DNA of 64,000 bases, from positions 17,525,646-17,589,645 of the forward strand of contig CM066919.1 in NCBI GenBank assembly GCA_033964015.1. Reading direction: 5' to 3'. The DNA comes from Scolanthus callimorphus. Taxonomy: Eukaryota > Cnidaria > Anthozoa > Actiniaria > Edwardsiidae. The notes under the pieces were generated by a model. It saw only the letters and a list, made by a program, of their open reading frames with translations, ran no database searches and was not told where the DNA came from. Shown in pieces: positions 24,201-34,895 of the stretch; the stretch's first letter is position 1, and each line of letters begins with the position of its first letter. Position numbers and translations under genes: made by a program.

Positions 24201-24432
24201 ATTCTCGCAGAGACTCAAAACGCTTGAACCAAAACAACAGATATCAAAGGAAATACTGCCGTTTGTCACTAAGTACAACCCGACAGTACCAAATCTTAAA
24301 AGAGTCCTTATGAAACACTGGCATATTATAAAAGGGCAACCTAGACTCGCCAACATCTTTAAAGATGAGCCGTTTGTTTCGTTCAGTAAAGGGAAATCTC
24401 TCAAGGACACTTTAGTCCGCGCCAAGATTCCC
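21212..24432 (+). mobile_element. Penelope-like element, tandem unit 2
   Basis: This unit has the same layout as unit 1 and starts within a codon of unit 1's stop, so the ORF end lies inside the repeated leader block. Comparison with unit 1 shows mainly length changes of one base in short homopolymers (for example acctgg/accttgg, gatca/gactca, ttttctttaa/ttttcttttaa) and very few substitutions. That pattern implies either a very recent tandem duplication or uncorrected sequencing error. Confidence 0.85.
21811..21855 (+). ncRNA. Candidate hammerhead ribozyme (PLE unit 2)
   Basis: Identical core to the unit-1 copy: gcga 21811, ctgaaga 21815-21821, stem II 21823-21841, gaa 21842-21844, actagt 21845-21850, cleaved C 21851, tcgc 21852-21855. 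An outer taag/ctta pairing could extend stem I. The ORF starts 59 nt downstream of the predicted cut. If active, it would cleave a read-through tandem transcript into unit-length RNAs. Confidence 0.7.
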
Positions 24433-24444
24433 AGCTATGAATGA
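21910..24444 (+). pseudogene. Penelope-like RT ORF, unit 2
   Basis: This is the better copy. ATG 21910 opens 146 codons to a frame break at 22327. The RT half is open at 22740-23425 (KADKGTTTVIMD, IHKKIPVGRPIISG), 23489-23685 (LASLDVSSLYTNIP) and 23692-24444 (MGTKMAVAFANIFM, KRFIDDVFSLW, FLDTEIYKG, FSSCHPFNCKKGF, KDTLVRAKIP). Remaining breaks are single-base indels, most of them intact in unit 1. The whole would be ~845 residues. No GIY-YIG domain follows. Stop TGA at 24442-24444. Confidence 0.85.
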
Positions 24445-24516
24445 AACTTTAATAATCGGTAAAAAATATCACTGAGAAGATGGTGTGGACTTTGCAACAT
24501 TATTATAAACCTTGGT
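24433..24516 (+). repeat. 84-bp block, third occurrence at the PLE/LINE border
   Basis: The block (agctatgaatgaaac to aaaccttggt) starts at 17997, 21212 and 24433. The first copy follows LINE codons for LWKGRRDK; the third is followed directly by LINE codons for LKNGGLKMVDIES. One frame, WTLQHYYKPWSLKNGG, runs open across the right border. It may therefore be LINE target DNA duplicated on each side of every PLE unit, rather than PLE sequence. Either reading needs an uninterrupted LINE copy for comparison. Confidence 0.7.
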
Positions 24517-25714
24517 CTTTAAAGAACGGAGGACTTAAAATGGTTGATATCGAATCAATGATTATAGCACAAAGAATAATGTGTATCCGCAAATATTTGA
24601 GCGAGTACCAAGCAGGATGGAAGGCAGTACTTGATTTTATCTCGCACCTGTTGGTGGTAAGTTTTTATTCCATTGTAATTTTTCTCTTTCAAAACTCGGT
24701 TTTTTCCTCCCGTCCTTTACAGCCAATGCCTAAAAAAGTGGCAAAAAAATGTTTGTAAAAACGCCCACGAGATATGAGGACATCTGTAATGAAATCATTT
24801 GGAATAATCAAAACATTGAGGTTGGGGGTATGCCTGTGTTTAGCAGACGGCTGATGGCAAAAGGCTTTAACAAAATTGGTGATTTGTTTTGTGACACGGG
24901 GAGATTGAAATTTAGCAAACCAGCCCCCCTGACCTATCACCTCTAGATGTCTTCTCCCTTTTTAGCATATACAATAGCATTCCAACCAAGTGGAAAACAA
25001 CATTAATTTCTAGAAAAAGTGAGATAATTGCCACCACGATCCCGCTAATGATAAATGTATTTACATATTGTCAAGACAATGTTAAGTATGATGTCCTGAA
25101 TTTAAAATCAAATCTATTTATAATTTCCTCATCGATGAAAAGGCCGAAAAACCAACAGCAATTATTAGGTATAATGAATTATTCAATAAGGGAGAGGATC
25201 TACCATGGGAACAAATTTTTACCCTCCCTTTCTTAACAACGTTAGATACAAAACTCAGGGAAATCCAATTCAAAATACTCCATAGAATTTTTTACACAAA
25301 CGAGAAGCTTTTAAGTTTAGAATTATTGATTCACCAATGTGTTCTTTCTGCAACAATGACATTGAGACCCCTGAGCATTTTTTATACTATTGTCCTAAAA
25401 TTCAGTCTTTGTGGAAGGAGGCACAAAGGTTTCTTAAAACAGATTTAAAGTTTAATTTGATTTGTCGCTGCAAACGATCACTCTTGGTTTATTTGATCAG
25501 GAGGACCACGAGCTTATATTCTGGTTAACTTTATTATCCTGGAGGTTAAATTCTTCTTACACCTTTGCAAACAAAAAACAAGATACCCATCCTTCGATGG
25601 TTTTATTGCGTTACTTAAACGAACTTGTGAAATAGAAGAAACAGCCGCGAGAATTCGAAATAAAATAGGTTTTCACGATAAAAAATGGGGCCCGTTAAGA
25701 CCCTTGTTCAATTA
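24517..25714 (+). pseudogene. L1-like LINE ORF2, 3' part
   Basis: This continues the ORF2 of 16112-17996 after the Penelope insertion: LKNGGLKMVDIES, QRIMCIRKYLSEY, then with frame changes VGGKFLFHCN, FSRRLMAKGFNKIGDLF and the terminal cysteine-histidine motif CSFCNNDIETPEHFLYYCP at 25340-25395. That motif is typical of L1-type ORF2 ends. The end is KKWGPLRPLFN, stop near 25714. A 3' AT-rich tail follows, with an ATT microsatellite at about 25812-25837. Confidence 0.8.
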
Positions 25715-25804
25715 AAAAAGGAAGGGGGATCCCTTGTCTGCTTTGCGCACCACGCAAAATGTCACGCGCAATCTAACAAACAAGCATTTTTTTTTTCTCG
25801 TCTG

Positions 25805-25837
<33 letters not shown>

Positions 25838-26875
25838 GTACGTGTCAAGAAGTGATGTAAAGGGGGGGGGAGTTGTACTAGGGTGAAGGGTGTAAAAATT
25901 TATATAGACTATACCAATAAAATGTTTTAAATAGAAAAAAAAATCTTAACCAGTTTCTATAAATTTTGTAGATCTGATACAAGTGGATTTCAGGTTGAGT
26001 ACAGTGTTTCTTTTGCGGGGGGGGGGGGGGGGGGGGCGAGTCTATGGAAGCCTCTTTGGCAAACAGATAGGAAACGAAATATACCATGGACTCCCTCCCC
26101 CAACCCATTCTCATGAATTTGTTCCACTATAATCATGTGAAATCAGATAGTGCTGTCTTACCTTCAAGGCAGGTCTCCAAGAAGCCATTCAATATAGAAA
26201 ACATGGTGTTATTAATATCTAACTAACAGTACACATTCTCCAAATGCAAAACCATGCATGAAAGACCATAAAGCTGCAAACTCTCTCGCTTTAGATTTCA
26301 AACCGTCAAACAGCCAAACCATCCTGCAATCAAACTCCTGAGTATTTCAAGCATTTTATAGGGTGTTTAGGCTGCACTCTTACCAGACTACTGATGTCCT
26401 CCCGCCCACCAGATGTGTTGAGACTTGTGTCCCTTTTTATGAGAGAGCACATCGATACCTCCCAATTTGTATCATTGGGAAAAGTTAAGTTATTCAGTTA
26501 AGTTATTAAGTTATTCAGTTAAGACCCGCACTATGTAAGCTATGTTGAGCGTACTAAAAGTTGATTTCACAAATTGCTAGGTGCTTGCTCCTTCGAAAGT
26601 TGCGGTATCGATGGGGTATTGCCATTGTATCGTGGTAACAACCCTTTGACAATCTTGCAAATACCCTTTCTGACAATCTTTATTCCTATTACAAGTAAAC
26701 ATTGGGTAGCTTAATTATGGTCCTTACTGTAAGTGAAAATATCCCCTTTGCATTTATTCAATAACCTCTTAAAGGGGACTGATGTTGCATATGTGTCATA
26801 CTATGCGACTAAGCTTTATTCCAGCCCAGCATCAGGTGAGATGAGGTTTATCTCAGTGCTCCTGTTAATTTACCT
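25715..26875. other. LINE 3' tail and intergenic DNA
   Basis: Contains the (att)n microsatellite (25812-25837), a G run near 26018-26036 and an imperfect tandem of gttaagttattca around 26484-26522. No gene is supported. Confidence 0.4.
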
Positions 26876-27240
26876 TTATGTACACTCATTCAATATCATG
26901 GCGGAACGGATGACTGTGTAGTAGCATAGATTCTCAGTGGCTTTCTTTGGCATCCCACAGTAGCAAATGCAGTCCTCATTGTGTATCCACTTAGGGAGGT
27001 AAGAGAGGTTTGGCGATGGAGGGCATGAGATGTTGTAGCCTCTCTGTCTCAGCCACCGCAACAGGGACACATAACTTATGCCTAAATATTTGCTCCCACC
27101 TGTGACGTGGCAAAGTGTTGCGGCTATACTTACCTATGAATACATGCTTGGCCTCTCTTCCCTCCATTGATTTAAGGTCAAGCCCTGTACCATATTGTTT
27201 CTTCATGTCTGCAGCATGGGCAGGAACAATATCGCCAATT
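26876..27240 (-). pseudogene. Degenerate ORF fragment, conserved-looking, unnamed
   Basis: Read on the minus strand from 27240: TIGDIVPAHAADMKK, LDLKSMEGREAKHVF, RHRWEQIFRHK, then after a frame break near 27080 LLRWLRQRGYNISC and a Cys-rich end (CICYCGMPKKATENLC), stop near 26876. The style recalls a dispersed ORF I associate with cnidarian transposon-linked repeats, but I cannot name the family. The 3' tail of the adjacent LINE sits directly against its upstream edge, so that insertion probably removed its 5' part. Confidence 0.45.
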
Positions 27241-28645
27241 GTCCAGACTACATACATACATACATAAAGTTTTATTACCCACGCTAGCCACAAACAACAA
27301 AATCACAAGTTTACAAAAGTGGATTTGCTGATTTCCGTGTGGGGCGTGCCAGCCAGATAGAGAGGTCTGTACAAAAATTATGATCTAAAAAATATGAGTA
27401 TACGTGTGTTAACAACAATAAAAACAGTAATAAAAATGATGTGTTATAATGATGTGTTAGCTCAGCGTGTCCCTGACGTGAGGAAGGCCAAAGTCTCTCG
27501 CCGAAATGCTGGTAGTGTTTTTGCGATTTTGGCCTCCCTCGGGAGGCTATTCCAAAGCATGGCGCCACTGTACTTAAAAGCGCACTTGAGAAAATTAGTT
27601 TTCGGCTTTGGAAGTGCTAGGTCAGTCTCAATATTTCTCAAATTGTAGATTTTACCGCATTCACTGTTTTTTATAAAATTATTTTTAAGATAAGGCGCCG
27701 AAAGGTCGTTAAGGGCCTTATATGCAAGAATAGATTTGATGCACTTTTGCCTAATTTCAAGTGTTGGCCAATTTAATTCTTTAAGGATAGATGAAGATCG
27801 AATTTCATAGCTTGCACCTGATATTACTCGAGCCGCACGGGACTGAAACCTCTGTAGTTTGTCTCTCAGGACTTTACCACAGGTGTCCCATACGGGCGAG
27901 CAATAGTCAAAGTACGGTTGGACCAACGCTTTATATAATGTTTCTAGTGAGTCGGCGGGGATAAATGGTTTTAGACGCTGGATAGCACCAATCCCAGCAC
28001 TAGCTTTTTACAAACATAATCAATATGATTTTCCCAGGTAAGCCTATGGTCAATTTCAACTCCTAGGCACTTTTGGGATTTAACATGTGGTACTTCCTCA
28101 TTATTAATGCGGACCGGTAATAACCCATTGGTCTTATATTGATATTGTAGGAAGAACCAATAAACATACATTTTGTTTTCGAGGGTGGAATTGCAGTTTA
28201 TTAGCCAGAAGCCAATCCTGAATGTTTTGGAGATCCAAATTAAGGTCATGAATTAATTTAATGGAATCATCTGAGGATGTATAAATTTGGGTGTCGTCAG
28301 CATACAGACAGGGGACAGTGCACTGGAGGCAATTTGGGAGATCATGATATATAGCAGGAAGAGCAGTGGCCCAAGTATTGAGCCTTGAGGCACCCCGCAT
28401 ATTATAGGTTTAGCGTCAGAAAGATGATTATTAATAAGGCACCGCTGTTTCCTGTTGTCAAGGTAGGCTCTAAACCAATCGTGTGCCGCACCAGTAACCC
28501 CATAAAATTTGATTTTATCAAGTAAAACCGAGTGGTTTATGGAATCAAAGGCCTTTCGAATGACCAAGAAAACGGCACCAGTTAGCTGTCCCCCGTCCAT
28601 ACTCTGGAACCAAGTATCACACATTTGGATCAGTGCCTCTTGAAA
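27241..28645 (-). mobile_element. CR1/L2-type LINE, 5'-truncated
   Basis: The minus-strand RT begins around 28624 with KAFDSINHSVLLDKI (catalytic D), CGVPQGSILGPLLF and, after frame changes, LYADDTQIYTSSDD (YADD box). Then LGVEIDHRLTWENHI, VQPYFDYCSPVWDTCG, LQRFQSRAARVISG and SGAMLWNSLP, stop near 27462. The 3' end is aataaaactttatgtatg with a short (atgt)n tail at 27244-27260, as in CR1/L2 elements. The endonuclease half is missing at the 5' side, a normal LINE truncation. Confidence 0.85.
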
Positions 28646-29573
28646 TCAAGCTGAGAAATCACGATTTTAGAAAATGAGTTACGAGCGGGAAGAAGAGTGA
28701 CCGATGTCATGATTAAAGAAAAACAAGTTTGTCGAGGGAAAGAAGCAAAGCGAGTAGAGAAGAATACCAGTGAATGGTGAAGTCGAAAAAGACAAAAGAA
28801 GACGGACGAACGAAGAGCTAGCGTAGAAACCCATTTTCAAGGTAAGTACTTGAACTTTGTAGCTAGAGTATAATAAAGTGAGCATTCAGTAGTAATCAGA
28901 TTTTATCTACCGCAAACTTCAAACATTCGTGCATGTTTTTCCCGAACTTTTGTGGCTGTTTCCTCTACTCGTTTGAAAAAGATGAAAGTTGAATGGGACG
29001 ATAGTGGCCGCTCGTGAGATTAGTCGTTTTACACGCTCAACCATTGTGGTTTAAGCTTTTTTCTGGATTGCAATCAGAATACCGTATTTTCTAGTGATAT
29101 ATAAGTTATAGTGGAGCTGACAACTGCCGTGGCTGTGTTTACTTTTGGCGGGGAGACTCGGGAGAAAGTCATGAAAGAAAAACTTGTCACGCATCGGCAT
29201 GGCTGCCATCTTTAGCTCGCGAGCTTTTGGTCATCATAGGATTCGTCCAGCTCCAAACTTCAGGTTTAGATAATGGTACAATGATTCTTGAAGTTTCCAA
29301 TGTATCTAAGCTATTTATTCGTCAAATGAGACATTTTCGACTTCTCAATTTGGTTCGGCTACAACGAGTAACTTTTGTGCGCTAATTTAACTTAATTTTG
29401 TAGAAATTCCCTAAGATGTATTCCTGGCGGCGGGGAAGCTTCACAGAGTATTTCACATATGATAGGCAAGTGGAAATCTATCTAGGAGTAATTATTGCTG
29501 TCTATCAGTGCCAATATGCACTGACATTTTAATTTTAATTTATTGTTTGATTCATTGTTTCTCTGTCCGATAG
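28646..29573. other. No supported gene
   Basis: Lies between the LINE 5' truncation and the DIRS left terminus. There is a purine-rich stretch at 28650-28830 (plus strand), and otherwise unremarkable AT-rich DNA. Confidence 0.35.
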
Positions 29574-29631
29574 TACAATATGCTCATCGGTCTTCCTTAC
29601 ACTTGTAGGCGTGAGACATGGGTGTTATGCC
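29574..29631 (-). repeat. DIRS terminal repeat B2
   Basis: The 58 bases tacaatatgctcatcggtct to gggtgttatgcc are identical to B1 at 29847-29904. This copy forms the left (3') end of the element, entered from flanking gtccgatag. Confidence 0.85.
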
Positions 29632-29773
29632 GGTCGCTTGAGGTTTTGCTGGGCGAAGCCCACTCCGGGGAGGAGCGGGAGGGTCATGCAAAGTAGTCGC
29701 TTCCGAACCTAACAACGACCGGCGAAGTGTAAGAATGACCGTTTGCACGCAGACCCACCTATTGTGGGTCTGC

Positions 29774-29904
29774 AGTTGCAAATGCACGAGGGTTAGATCT
29801 CGCTCACGCCTTTTATGTCCGTGTCACGTAAGACCGCTGAGCATAGTACAATATGCTCATCGGTCTTCCTTACACTTGTAGGCGTGAGACATGGGTGTTA
29901 TGCC
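29774..29904 (-). repeat. DIRS A2-B1 junction with inverted-repeat crossover site
   Basis: A2 (29774-29846) equals A1 except for one base; B1 (29847-29904) equals B2. The inverse complement of A resembles B (tatgctcagcggtctt versus tatgctcatcggtctt, then aggcgtgag in both). The junction therefore has inverted arms gagcata/tatgctc around the 6-nt spacer gtacaa. That is the geometry of a tyrosine-recombinase crossover site, matching a circular-intermediate junction. A separate hairpin, gcagaccca/tgggtctgc, lies at 29749-29773. Confidence 0.8.
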
Positions 29905-30094
29905 TCCACTCTTGAGGTCATGATTACTGCACCCATCTTACAAAGCCATGTTCCCATGACATTCCCAATACATACAACCCAAAACTCAAAATCCCAAAAG
30001 AAAAGCTCCTCCCTGGGAAAACCCCTAGGATCCATGTATAGGTACTAAGTGAGCAAACTGAAAAGGCATTTAAGAATCCTGAGGAGCAGGTCTC

Positions 30095-31360
30095 TTACGA
30101 GGGTTTTTGTCCGAAGAGGGAAAGGCTTAAAACAAAGTTCTTCAGATGATTGTTATCTGTATAGACCTCGCTAGCCTCCATTGCACGCTCCGAAGGGGAC
30201 GCTAACAGGGCGGCCGGGGCTCCAGCGCGAAAGAGATTCGTGAGCCTCATATAATAAAGGGATGTGGTGCTGCCCTTCCAGCCGACGTGCGACATGATGT
30301 CCGCCAGCTCTGAACCAGAGAACGCGAGGGTCAACGCGCACCCGCTCCGAAAGTCATGAAGGGTCTCCCCCTCGTCAATCCTTGCCAGCCGAAGGTATAC
30401 CTTCAGGCGAGCCTCCGCCGTCTGGTACTCGAAAGGCTTGTCCACCACCGATCCCTTTTCGTTGGTAGGTCTAAACAAATAACCCTGACGCAGATCTATA
30501 CCTATACTCTGAGCGATGGCGATGTAAGTCTCTATTACCCGTTCCATCCCGTAGGTTCTTGCCCAGATGTGATTGAATAACAACCCGTCGTCTGCTGGAA
30601 ATCGTGCTATTTCCACTGTTTTTACTCTCCCCAAATCTGCAGCCCTGTCTCCACTGAAGAACAACGCTTTAAAATATGCCTGATCCCTGGCTGTTATAAA
30701 GATCTCCGTGGGTGTAAGCGAGCGAGACAGTAGCTGCGCATGAAGGGTGTGGGATAGCGTGATAAGCTTGTTAATGAAGAAAGGAGTGGCCTGCTTGGGT
30801 ATTACTCTTGCTTGGAGCTGCTCCGCGGTTACACATGTAGATATTCCTTGACCATTGCGCTCGCAGCTGGGTTTCCTAATGCCAGGTTAATGTTCCAATC
30901 TCCCTGGCGGCCCGCTTCCTTGAAAATGGAACGCAGCTTCCCAATGTATGAGTCAACGGTTTTATAACTCAGCCTGAGAGGACATTGGCAGTCTTTGCCA
31001 CTAGTTCCCAAAAGACGGCAACCGCCGGCATGGACCTTGGTCTTGCCATTTCCATCCTTAAAGACCAGAAAACGGACAACGTCTCGCGGCGTAGCAGACG
31101 TAACGTCCTTCTTCTCCGGCAAGGAAAATAAAAAACTATCCAGAGTGCATCGGAGGGCGCTTTCTGCTTCGCGTATGCTGATGTAGCGGCCGCGTTTCGC
31201 AATGCATCAATGCGGCGATCAATCGCGGCGACATCAATCGCCACGGCGATGGGCGGAGTGGCCATGTGGCGTCGTCTGGTGTATCCGCACCGCTGACAGA
31301 ATAGGAACGTGTGATCGTTAGGGTACATACACGCTTGGCAGCTTACAGCTTTACGAACAG
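30095..31360 (-). pseudogene. DIRS tyrosine recombinase ORF
   Basis: The minus-strand ORF begins with a small zinc-ribbon-like module (CQACMYPNDHTFLFCQRCGY). A core-binding domain follows (LPEKKDVTSATPRDV, YKTVDSYIGKLRSIFKEAG), then QATPFFINKL and the catalytic domain. Visible catalytic residues: Arg in FFSGDRAADLGR, HDFRSG (H-x-x-R), HVGWKG, and Tyr in SLYYMRL. The order R, HxxR, H/W, Y is the tyrosine-recombinase set. Two single-base shifts (near 31150 and 30830) break the frame. It would integrate the DIRS circle without a target duplication. Confidence 0.85.
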
Positions 31361-32405
31361 ACGGGCGACCTCAGGGAGAACCTGCAAAGGCGAATAAGGA
31401 ATTGACATACTAGGGCAAAACTAACTGACGCCAAATGATGAATGTGGGGTGATACCCTCACCTAGCTTTAAAAATTCAAAAGGAGTCACAGAATAAAGGA
31501 CCAGATAACTGCATGTTGATTTATTCAGGTAATCGTCGTGATACACCCTTTTTGTCCTATATCTATATATTACCATTACTTGGAAGTGTGAAATTTGCTA
31601 ACACCTAGCGCATTGCCCAGTTCTTCTTCTCCCTGATTGTATGCTAAGACATTATTAAATTATTCTTACAGTCCTCGGCTTGATTGCCAGCTATTGAATG
31701 GCAATCTATCCATTCAAATGACAGGTTGACAGGTACAACCTTTTGAGTCGCTTTGCTTTATATATATATATGCAACATTCACTTATCGAAATGGAAAGCC
31801 CACAGATCCCATGCGAGCTGTTCTTGACCTGTATATCCCTCACGAGAAGGAACAGGATTATTCCCATTGTGCCTTGCGCGCCAACCAACAAAGACGCAGC
31901 GGCCCGAGCCTGGATGTATGGCCACCAATAGGGACGTGGCCGGGCAGCAGGGACACAAATAGTAAACCTGACACCTTGCTCTACAAGAAAACGGAGGACA
32001 TGCGGGATCAAGTAAAAAGGAGGAAAAACGTATGGGTTACCAAACAGTTCCGGAAACAGCGAGGCGGACTGCGCGAACAAGTTAACTCCATAGGACCCTG
32101 GCATGCAATACAGCGAAAAGAAAGGCAGAGGGTGACCGGCATGATCGTATTGGACGTTGGATGGCAATGCCATTAGGTCAGCGGAATGAGGACCAAATTT
32201 TGATTGCACCAGTCCCCAGGCTTGCCGCGCTAACATGGCATCTGCACGGTTGAGCGATCTAGAGGGAGCATCAGCGACATTCTGCTTGGATGGAACAAAG
32301 ATGAGTCGGAGCTGCATCGCGTGCCTGGTAATTACCCAGAACAGACTTTTAAGAGCTTGGACCAGCGCCGACGATTTACTTCCTGCCTGTTCCAAATATT
32401 AATCA

Positions 32406-32437
32406 GGACTTGGCTGTCTGTAAAGACAGCCAAGTCC
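32406..32437. repeat. Perfect hairpin within RNase H codons
   Basis: The arms ggacttggctgtc and gacagccaagtcc enclose a 6-nt loop, tgtaaa. On the coding strand the bases specify DLAVFTDSQV, the RNase H strand carrying TDS, so the palindrome sits in conserved coding sequence. It may be coincidental. Confidence 0.6.
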
Positions 32438-33129
32438 AAGTCCTTACTAAAGCTAAGGTTTCCTTGACATTGATGTGAGAGTTATTCAACTGCTGTGGCC
32501 AATAATCACGGATAGGAAGCGGCTGCTCTTCTGGGCTAAGGATCGCACCCCACGCGAAGGCGACGAGGCGTCCGATGCCAGAGCTATAGGAAAGTGAGCT
32601 TCAGAGACCCATGGAATGACCTCACTCAAATCTTTCAAAAACGACCATTCCATTATCTCCTCCCTCAACGCTCCTTTAATTAGGATAGGTCTCGTTGAGT
32701 CTGCAGCTCGAGATATGGTGGAATTAATCTCGTTAATGAAAAGACGCGCACCAGGAACCGCCCGAGAAAATGAGATAGCTTTTCCTGCAAAACGCTGCAG
32801 GGTTTTACAGTTAGCCTTTCCAGCCACAAGGATGGACTCCATTAGCTCAAGAAACTTGGCCTTCTTTTCCTCTAAAAGCTCAAAACTTTGACTACGCGAG
32901 TCAACATAAAAGCCCAAGTATCGAACACGCTGCGATGGTACCAAGGAGGACTTAGATAAGCCAATAAAATAACAAAAACGAAAGCAATGTAAAACACACG
33001 ATGAAAGCTGCCGCGTTGGCTCTGGCAAAGGTGCGGTCACGTTCGGATCTAAGGGTGACATATGCTGCGGAGTTGGCTGGTACTTGCAATTCGCCTGTGT
33101 GCCGATCGTCAATATAGAGGGCACAAGGT

Positions 33130-33215
33130 ATTTTAATACCTAAAGTTCTAAAGCGCTTAGAACTATTAGATATAGGCGCTATATAAATGTTATTGTTATT
33201 GTTATTGTTGTTAAT
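33130..33215 (+). repeat. SINE/LINE 3'-tail insertion inside DIRS RT
   Basis: The plus strand reads gcgcttagaactattagata, aggcgctatataaatg and then (ttattg)n. A gcgctatataaatg end with a short microsatellite is the common 3' terminus of many invertebrate SINEs and LINEs. It interrupts the RT between HYFRSI and PCALYIDDR, adding poly-Asn codons on the coding strand while keeping the frame open. Confidence 0.65.
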
Positions 33216-34895
33216 AGAGCGAAAGTAGTGAGTCACTAGCGCACCCGTTGAGTGATACACAAAAGCAGAGGCTTTCCAGCCAAAAGGTATTACATTGTAG
33301 ACATAATAGTTGCCTGCCCATTCGAAACCAAAATATTGCCTACTCTCCGGAGATAACAAAATGTGATGGTAGCCTGACTTATCGTCACAAACTGTTTGAA
33401 ACGAGTTCTTGCAGACGTAGAGCTGAAGCATCGATAAATTGTCAAGCTTGAAGGGGCAATCCTTTGTCCATAGGTTTAGGAACCGACAATCATGACAAAG
33501 GCGCGGTTTTGAGGGCTCTACTGTGAGAGGTAGGGGGAGAGGTTTTACCGACCTTACGCCACAGGGATACCGCACCGGATGCCACGCTACTTCGTATGGT
33601 CTTATCAATGAAATCCTGGAAACTATTACACGACCTATTGTTAGGCAGTACTTGAGGAGGGGGAACGTCGGAGTCAAATGATTCGCCATTAAACCGCCCC
33701 TTAAAGTGTTGAAAAAAGTCCCCACGTTGACGTAATGAGATATCCAAGAAAGTATTAACGCGGCGTTGTCAGAAGGGGCCTCGTTTGCCATGCGCTACCA
33801 GGCGCCAAAGTAGTGGTGTAAATTTCCAGCCATAAAATCGTCGGGGTTTCTAAACGCTAGCATTGAGACATCCGCAAGGGCTTCTCCCCGCCTGACAGCT
33901 TCAACGAACTCTGGCGAGATGTGGGTATTCTTACTGGTCAACCCTTGAGTCCCGATCGATGTGCCATCCACTCGCACCCAAGACACAGGTGTGTCTGTGG
34001 TGGGTCGATTAGTGGAGACGCTAGACGCACGCCTAGCGCGCTTGACACGGGGGTTCTACAAAGAAAGGTATTGAGACCGAGGGTGAGTGGAGTGTAAACA
34101 CCGATCAGGAGGGACTCAAGAGTTGACCAGCTTTCTGCGAGCGCGAAGCTACCGGAAGTCGATGTGACCCCGTTTCAGACTAGTCAACCCTGGAGTACAT
34201 GCGATGCAAGGGAAATCGCTCCAGATGCGAAATAAGTGAATGCCTTGGCCAAGGAAAAGTATCAATAAGGTATATTAGGCCTAGGTTTCTTGGGCGCACG
34301 CGGGGGGGGGGGGGGGGTTGGGGGGGGTCGAAGTGAAACGTGACGCAGGTATTTTCGAACGGTGATGAAATAACAAATGTGTTACGTTGAGACAGGCTCC
34401 GATAAGCATATGTAGCATTAAGAAAATGAAATGTGAACACCTCTTATATTGCTCCAGCTAACCGACATCCTACCAAACAAACTTTGCCACCAAAATGGGA
34501 ACACGTAAGAAATTTATGTATAAAAGCAATCCCAACGCCAATCCAATGGACCATCCGAGCTATAAGACGAGCACTGCTTAAAACTTGGAAGCATATTAAA
34601 GATCAAAACTAGCAAGACAGGGAGCGCATGTCCTGCCTTGGCAAAGACAAGAAGTGCGCGGCCTCGATCGTCCATTTGCGGCGAGGGATAAAAGGAAAAC
34701 GATAACGTACTCTTATAACCCAATCACCAATTGTTTATTAGCCAACTGCGGGTCGCGCCTTACATATAGCCATATGCGAATAATGGAACTAACAATGATA
34801 GGTTAGAACAAATCTCTAACAGTCAAACTAGAGTTCCATATCTACTGCCTGCCTGCCCTGCCCTGCCTCGAGAGGCGGGATAAGGAGAAAATCGT

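Larger units (their letters stand above)
31706..34055 (-). pseudogene. DIRS pol: RT, RNase H and MT-like region
   Basis: It starts after a putative acceptor tttctttgtag at 34056. The Gag-like lead-in (HISPEFVEAVRRGE, NLHHYFGAW) is followed by in-frame TAG and then MANEAPSDNAA. RT motifs: PRLCHDCRFLNLW, DDKSGYHHI, FGWKASAFVYHSTG and ALYIDDRHTGEL (YIDD). RNase H: PIALASDASS, LAVFTDSQVL, PSKQNVADAPSR. A downstream NPYVFPPF segment resembles the adenine-methyltransferase-like region of DIRS/PAT elements (inference). Indels occur near 32390 and 33000, and a repeat insert sits between RT blocks at about 33130-33215. Confidence 0.85.

Noticed and set aside
18693..24425. Long minus-strand open frames opposite the Penelope ORFs
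   Set aside because: They repeat in both tandem units only because the plus-strand ORF repeats; they carry no recognisable motifs.
24657..24722. Apparent 66-nt GT-AG intron (gtaagt...tttacag) inside the LINE ORF2
   Set aside because: A shifted frame reads straight through it as normal L1-type ORF2 sequence (PVGGKFLFHCN), so the splice-like ends are coincidental.
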